Assembly: GCA_031289285.1 (NCBI GenBank)
Contig: JAITPT010000113.1
Span: forward strand, 1-8,905
Direction of reading: 5' to 3'
Length of the DNA stretch: 8,905 nt
From: Puniceicoccales bacterium
GTDB taxonomy: Bacteria > Verrucomicrobiota > Verrucomicrobiia > Opitutales > UBA953
The translations under genes and the position numbers were made by a program. Below are positions 7,231 through 8,905 of the stretch, one piece after another; within the stretch, counting starts at the first letter, position 1; each line of letters begins with the position of its first letter. The notes under the pieces were generated by a model. It did not search any database. It was not told the DNA's origin and saw only the letters and a program-made list of their open reading frames with translations.

Positions 7231-7310
7231 GTGGCACAGACAATCTTGTCTGTGATGCCGTCGCCTCTGGCGACGCTTCAGACACAGGCAGGATTGTCTG
7301 TGCCACACTG
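7231..7310. repeat. Inverted pair of the cacagaca/tgtctgtg repeat
   Basis: Two copies of the dispersed repeat found in the SUI1 gene face each other. The left copy is cacagaca-atct-tgtctgtg (7235-7254); the right is cacaggca-ggat-tgtctgtg (7283-7302) followed by ccacactg. Between them lies a perfect 7-bp stem with 3-nt loop, cgtcgcc-tct-ggcgacg (7259-7275). Together 7231-7309 form one imperfect palindrome of about 79 bp, able to fold as one long hairpin or as three small ones. It lies in the 3' flank of the peptidase gene, upstream of its terminator. Confidence 0.8.
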
Positions 7311-7343
7311 CGAAAACGGTGTCGGCGGGTGCTACGCTAAGTG

Positions 7344-7393
7344 AAAAAGTGTCTGGCACTTTTTGCTTTCTTTTTGGCCTTTTGGCCTTTTTT
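7344..7393 (+). terminator. Intrinsic terminator(s) after the M3 peptidase gene
   Basis: A perfect 8-bp stem aaaaagtg (7344-7351) with cacttttt (7357-7364) around the loop tctgg gives a hairpin with a T tract, 175 bp past the peptidase stop. A second, weaker candidate follows: ggcc-tttt-ggcc (7376-7387) and then six Ts. The first hairpin and its flanks (7339-7366) recur, inverted, in each of the three 146-bp tandem units at 8237-8671, so this terminator belongs to a dispersed repeat. Confidence 0.65.
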
Positions 7394-7437
7394 GCTACTT
7401 TTTCAATTTTCCCCATTCGCTCGGGTCTTCCCACGTG

Positions 7438-7767
7438 CGCCAGCCTTCGTGTCTTCGTGTGAGAAAAAAACTTTCCCTCCCAACGCCCACAACCCGCTCC
7501 CGCTCCCATTCTAACCGAAACCGACGCGACTCGACAGAAATTGTTTCCGAGCGGAACCCTAAATCGCACGATTATCCTAAGAACGGCAGTTCAGCGGGAA
7601 GGGTTTGCGCAAGATTTTGAGACGGCTGCGCTTGCGCTTTCCCGACGCGTACCTTGCGGTGCGTGGAGCGGAAAGCGCAAGCCGCAGACGGCCAAAAGAT
7701 TATGCAAAACCGCCCGTATTAACTGCCGTTTTTAGGATTATCTCACACGAAGGCACGAAGGCTGGCG
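7438..7767. repeat. Outer inverted repeat enclosing a palindrome
   Basis: The 26 bases 7438-7463 (containing cagccttcgtgtcttcgtg) and 7742-7767 are reverse complements with one mismatch. They enclose 7464-7741, most of which is the 173-bp palindrome described separately. The arms themselves contain an internal near-duplication (cttcgtgt/cttcgtgt). The 7464-7569 segment inside shows no gene and no clear structure. Confidence 0.75.
7570..7742. repeat. 173-bp imperfect palindrome
   Basis: The end arms 7570-7591 and 7721-7742 are complementary at 20 of 22 positions (core aacggcagtt/aactgccgtt). Further in, 7631-7642 and 7670-7681 are perfectly complementary over 12 bp (cttgcgctttcc), and the centre is acc-ttgc-ggt (7651-7660) with wobble-tolerant extension. 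Pairing between these blocks is gapped but recognisable. No coding potential is apparent. The arm motif aaaaacggcagtt also occurs at about 8220-8232, just before the tandem array, as a solitary copy. Confidence 0.8.
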
Positions 7768-7795
7768 AACAATCAAACAGCTATTTGTTTTCGGG

Positions 7796-7945
7796 GTTGT
7801 CCCATAGCATTGAGAGTATTTTGGGCGGTGTCTGGTGGCTGCATCTAAACCCCAACGGGGTTTCCCAACAAAGCCCAGGGTTGGCGAGCGAAGCGAGCCT
7901 ACCCTGGGTAATGCCACCACACACACCACAACCCCAACGGGGTTG
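7796..7945 (+). repeat. Multi-hairpin element, copy 1 (forward)
   Basis: It begins with gttgtcccatagc (7796-7808) and holds three hairpins in order: aaacccc-aac-ggggttt (7847-7863); a long stem with outer arms 7874-7881 and 7901-7908 and an inner part ggc-ga-gc-gaa-gc-ga-gcc (7883-7899); and caacccc-aac-ggggttg (7929-7945). The 46 bases 7841-7886 and the 39 bases 7898-7936 are identical to copy 2 at 8803-8848 and 8857-8895. Open frames across it differ between copies and carry no recognisable domain, so I treat it as non-coding. Confidence 0.88.
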
Positions 7946-7978
7946 CCCAACGGCGTTGCAACGGGCCGATGTCCAGAA

Positions 7979-8086
7979 CGTTGGGCAACCCCGTTGGGGC
8001 TGTAGGCGGGGCGACCCTCTAACCCAGGGTAGGCGCTCGTTCCTCGCACCAACCCTGGGCTTTGTTGGGCAACCCCCTTGGGGTTG
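7979..8086 (-). repeat. Multi-hairpin element, inverted copy 3
   Basis: An inverted, more divergent copy. In its own reading direction it has caacccc-loop-ggggttg (8086-8070), the long central stem (arms 8059-8052 and 8030-8023, inner ggtgc/gcgcc), and the last ccccaacgggg hairpin (7999-7989). The spacer between the second and third hairpins differs in sequence from copies 1 and 2. A matching end motif, the inverse of acagttgtcccatagc with one change, lies farther out at 8180-8195, so this copy may extend to there with unrelated sequence inside. Confidence 0.8.
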
Positions 8087-8236
8087 TGAACCGACGTAGC
8101 TCGTGAAGCAGGAAAGCACTTTCCCCAAAAAACAAATTTAGTGTGTTGATTTGGAACCAGTTCTGAATTCATTTCCGATGCTGTGGGACAACTGTGATTT
8201 GTTTTCGGGGTATTAACCCAAAAACGGCAGTTGAGG
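8087..8236. other. Spacer with an inverted element-end motif
   Basis: Non-coding sequence between the inverted element and the tandem array. It contains gctgtgggacaactgt (8180-8195), the inverted form of the element start seen at 8755-8770, then atttgttttcggggt (8197-8211), which is repeated at 7783-7797 beside copy 1, then aaaaacggcagttgaggg just before the array. It looks like a junction of three repeat families. Confidence 0.55.
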
Positions 8237-8671
8237 GCAAAAAAGTGCCAGACGCTTTTTCACTTGACTCTCGATTTTCGTTCGACACGAATTGTTGAGC
8301 ACCGCCCCTATGGAGTGCAGTGGCAAAGTGAGGAATGAGCACCGACAACACCACTCTCGCCGATGCCGCAACCTCGCGATTAGCAAAAAAGTGCCAGACG
8401 CTTTTTCATTTGACTCTCGATTTTCGTTCGACACGAATTGTTGGGCACCGCCCCTATGGAGTGCAGTTGCAAAGTGAGGAATGAGCACCGACAACACCAC
8501 TTTCGCCGATGCCGCAACCTCGCGATTAGCAAAAAAGTGCCAGACGCTTTTTCACTTGACTCTCGATTTTCGTTCGACACGAATTGTTGGGCACCGCCCC
8601 TATGGAGTGCAGTTGCAAAGTGAGGAATGAGCACCGACAACACTTTCGCCGATGCCGCAACCTCGCGATTA
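8237..8671. repeat. 146-bp tandem repeat, three units
   Basis: Units lie at 8237-8382 (146 bp), 8383-8528 (146 bp) and 8529-8671 (143 bp). Units 1 and 2 differ at four positions; unit 3 differs from unit 2 by one substitution and a 3-bp deletion. Each starts with gcaaaaaagtgccagacg and contains, at 8240-8260, 8386-8406 and 8532-8552, a hairpin that on the minus strand reads aaaaagcg-tctgg-cacttttt followed by another T, an intrinsic-terminator shape. Each ends with cctcgcgatta. Because 146 is not a multiple of 3, every unit is read in a different frame, so the array does not encode a repeat protein. No regular spacers exist, so it is not CRISPR. Confidence 0.93.
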
Positions 8672-8757
8672 GCAGTGTGTTCCACGGAGACCCCGTTGTG
8701 TAGCCCGTTGGGGTTGTGAGGCAAAATGTGTCCCAAAGTTGATGAAAAATACCCACA
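8672..8757. other. Spacer between array and last element copy
   Basis: Short non-coding sequence. It contains cccgttggggttgtgag (8704-8720), close to the end of the inverted element (hairpin arm at 8078-8088), so a degraded fragment of an inverted copy may be present. Nothing else is recognisable. Confidence 0.4.
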
Positions 8758-8905
8758 GTTGTCCCATAGCGACGAGAGTATTTGGGATGGTGTCTGGTGT
8801 CTGCATCTAAACCCCAACGGGGTTTCCCAACAAAGCCCAGGGTTGGCGCGAAAGCGCCTACCCTGGGTAATGCCACCACACACACCACAACCCCAAAGGG
8901 GTTGC
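8758..8905 (+). repeat. Multi-hairpin element, copy 2 (runs to window end)
   Basis: Starts with gttgtcccatagc (8758-8770). Hairpins: aaacccc-aac-ggggttt (8809-8825); the central stem with arms 8836-8843 and 8860-8867 and inner ggcgc-gaaa-gcgcc (8845-8858); and caacccc-aaa-ggggttg (8888-8904). It is nearly identical to copy 1 outside the inner loop and the first 40 bases. It may continue past the window, where copy 1 is followed by gcccaacg. Confidence 0.88.

Noticed and set aside
7605..8099. 164-codon plus-strand frame across the repeats
   Set aside because: It joins parts of a palindrome and two inverted element copies; the peptide merely translates hairpins (QRGCPT-like pieces) and has no independent support.
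8237..8671. CRISPR array
   Set aside because: The whole 146-bp unit repeats without unique spacers, and no cas gene is nearby.
8213..8883. Minus-strand frames over the tandem array
   Set aside because: The same peptide (VLSVLIPHFATALHRGGAQ) recurs only because the DNA repeats, and the 146-bp period shifts frame between units. No start context or domain.
7169..8905. Insertion sequence or prophage remnant
   Set aside because: No transposase, integrase or phage-like frame, even broken, is recognisable; only repeats are seen.
1..8905. tRNA or rRNA genes
   Set aside because: I found no cloverleaf with a T-loop GGTTCGAATCC-like block or CCA end, and no rRNA-like segment on either strand by eye.

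Overview
The window is about 8.9 kb of moderately GC-rich bacterial chromosome holding four recognisable housekeeping-type genes, flanked and partly invaded by many palindromic and tandem repeats. The gene set points to the PVC superphylum, most likely Verrucomicrobiota (Opitutales-like): a Tat-exported Gfo/Idh/MocA oxidoreductase of the type abundant in Planctomycetota and Verrucomicrobiota, a type III glutamine synthetase, a SUI1/YciH-type factor with an extended N-terminus, and an M3 oligopeptidase. This is recognition of families by eye, not a database placement. None of the four chosen start codons has an evident Shine-Dalgarno sequence.

Layout. 1-514: no gene; a 229-bp imperfect palindrome at the window edge, small hairpins, and a perfect 20-bp-stem bidirectional terminator at 419-464. 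515-2677 (-): glnN, glutamine synthetase III. 2678-2948: non-coding leader with short CACAA-type repeats and a very C-rich tract on the transcribed sense. 2949-3488 (-): SUI1-domain protein, with a copy of a dispersed palindromic repeat lying in frame in its linker. 3514-4845 (-): Tat-signal Gfo/Idh/MocA oxidoreductase, 25 bp upstream of the SUI1 gene and probably cotranscribed with it. 4846-5017: divergent intergenic region. 5018-7168 (+): M3 metallopeptidase (oligopeptidase A-like). 7169-8905: about 1.7 kb with no credible gene, made almost wholly of repeats: a 9-bp tandem repeat, an inverted pair of the repeat that also sits in the SUI1 gene, a terminator hairpin, a 173-bp palindrome inside an outer inverted repeat, three copies of a multi-hairpin element (one inverted, one running to the window end), and three tandem copies of a 146-bp unit that carries the same terminator-like hairpin found after the peptidase gene.

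The genes do not form one pathway. GlnN assimilates ammonium in the cytoplasm, the SUI1 protein probably acts at the ribosome, the oligopeptidase degrades short peptides in the cytoplasm, and the oxidoreductase is exported in folded form and probably works on sugar-type substrates. The most notable material is the repeat content. The multi-hairpin element shows strand-specific fold evidence (tandem GA mismatches, a GAAA loop and a G-U pair in one orientation), a dispersed palindrome is translated inside a gene, and hairpins with 3-nt loops recur across otherwise unrelated repeat families.
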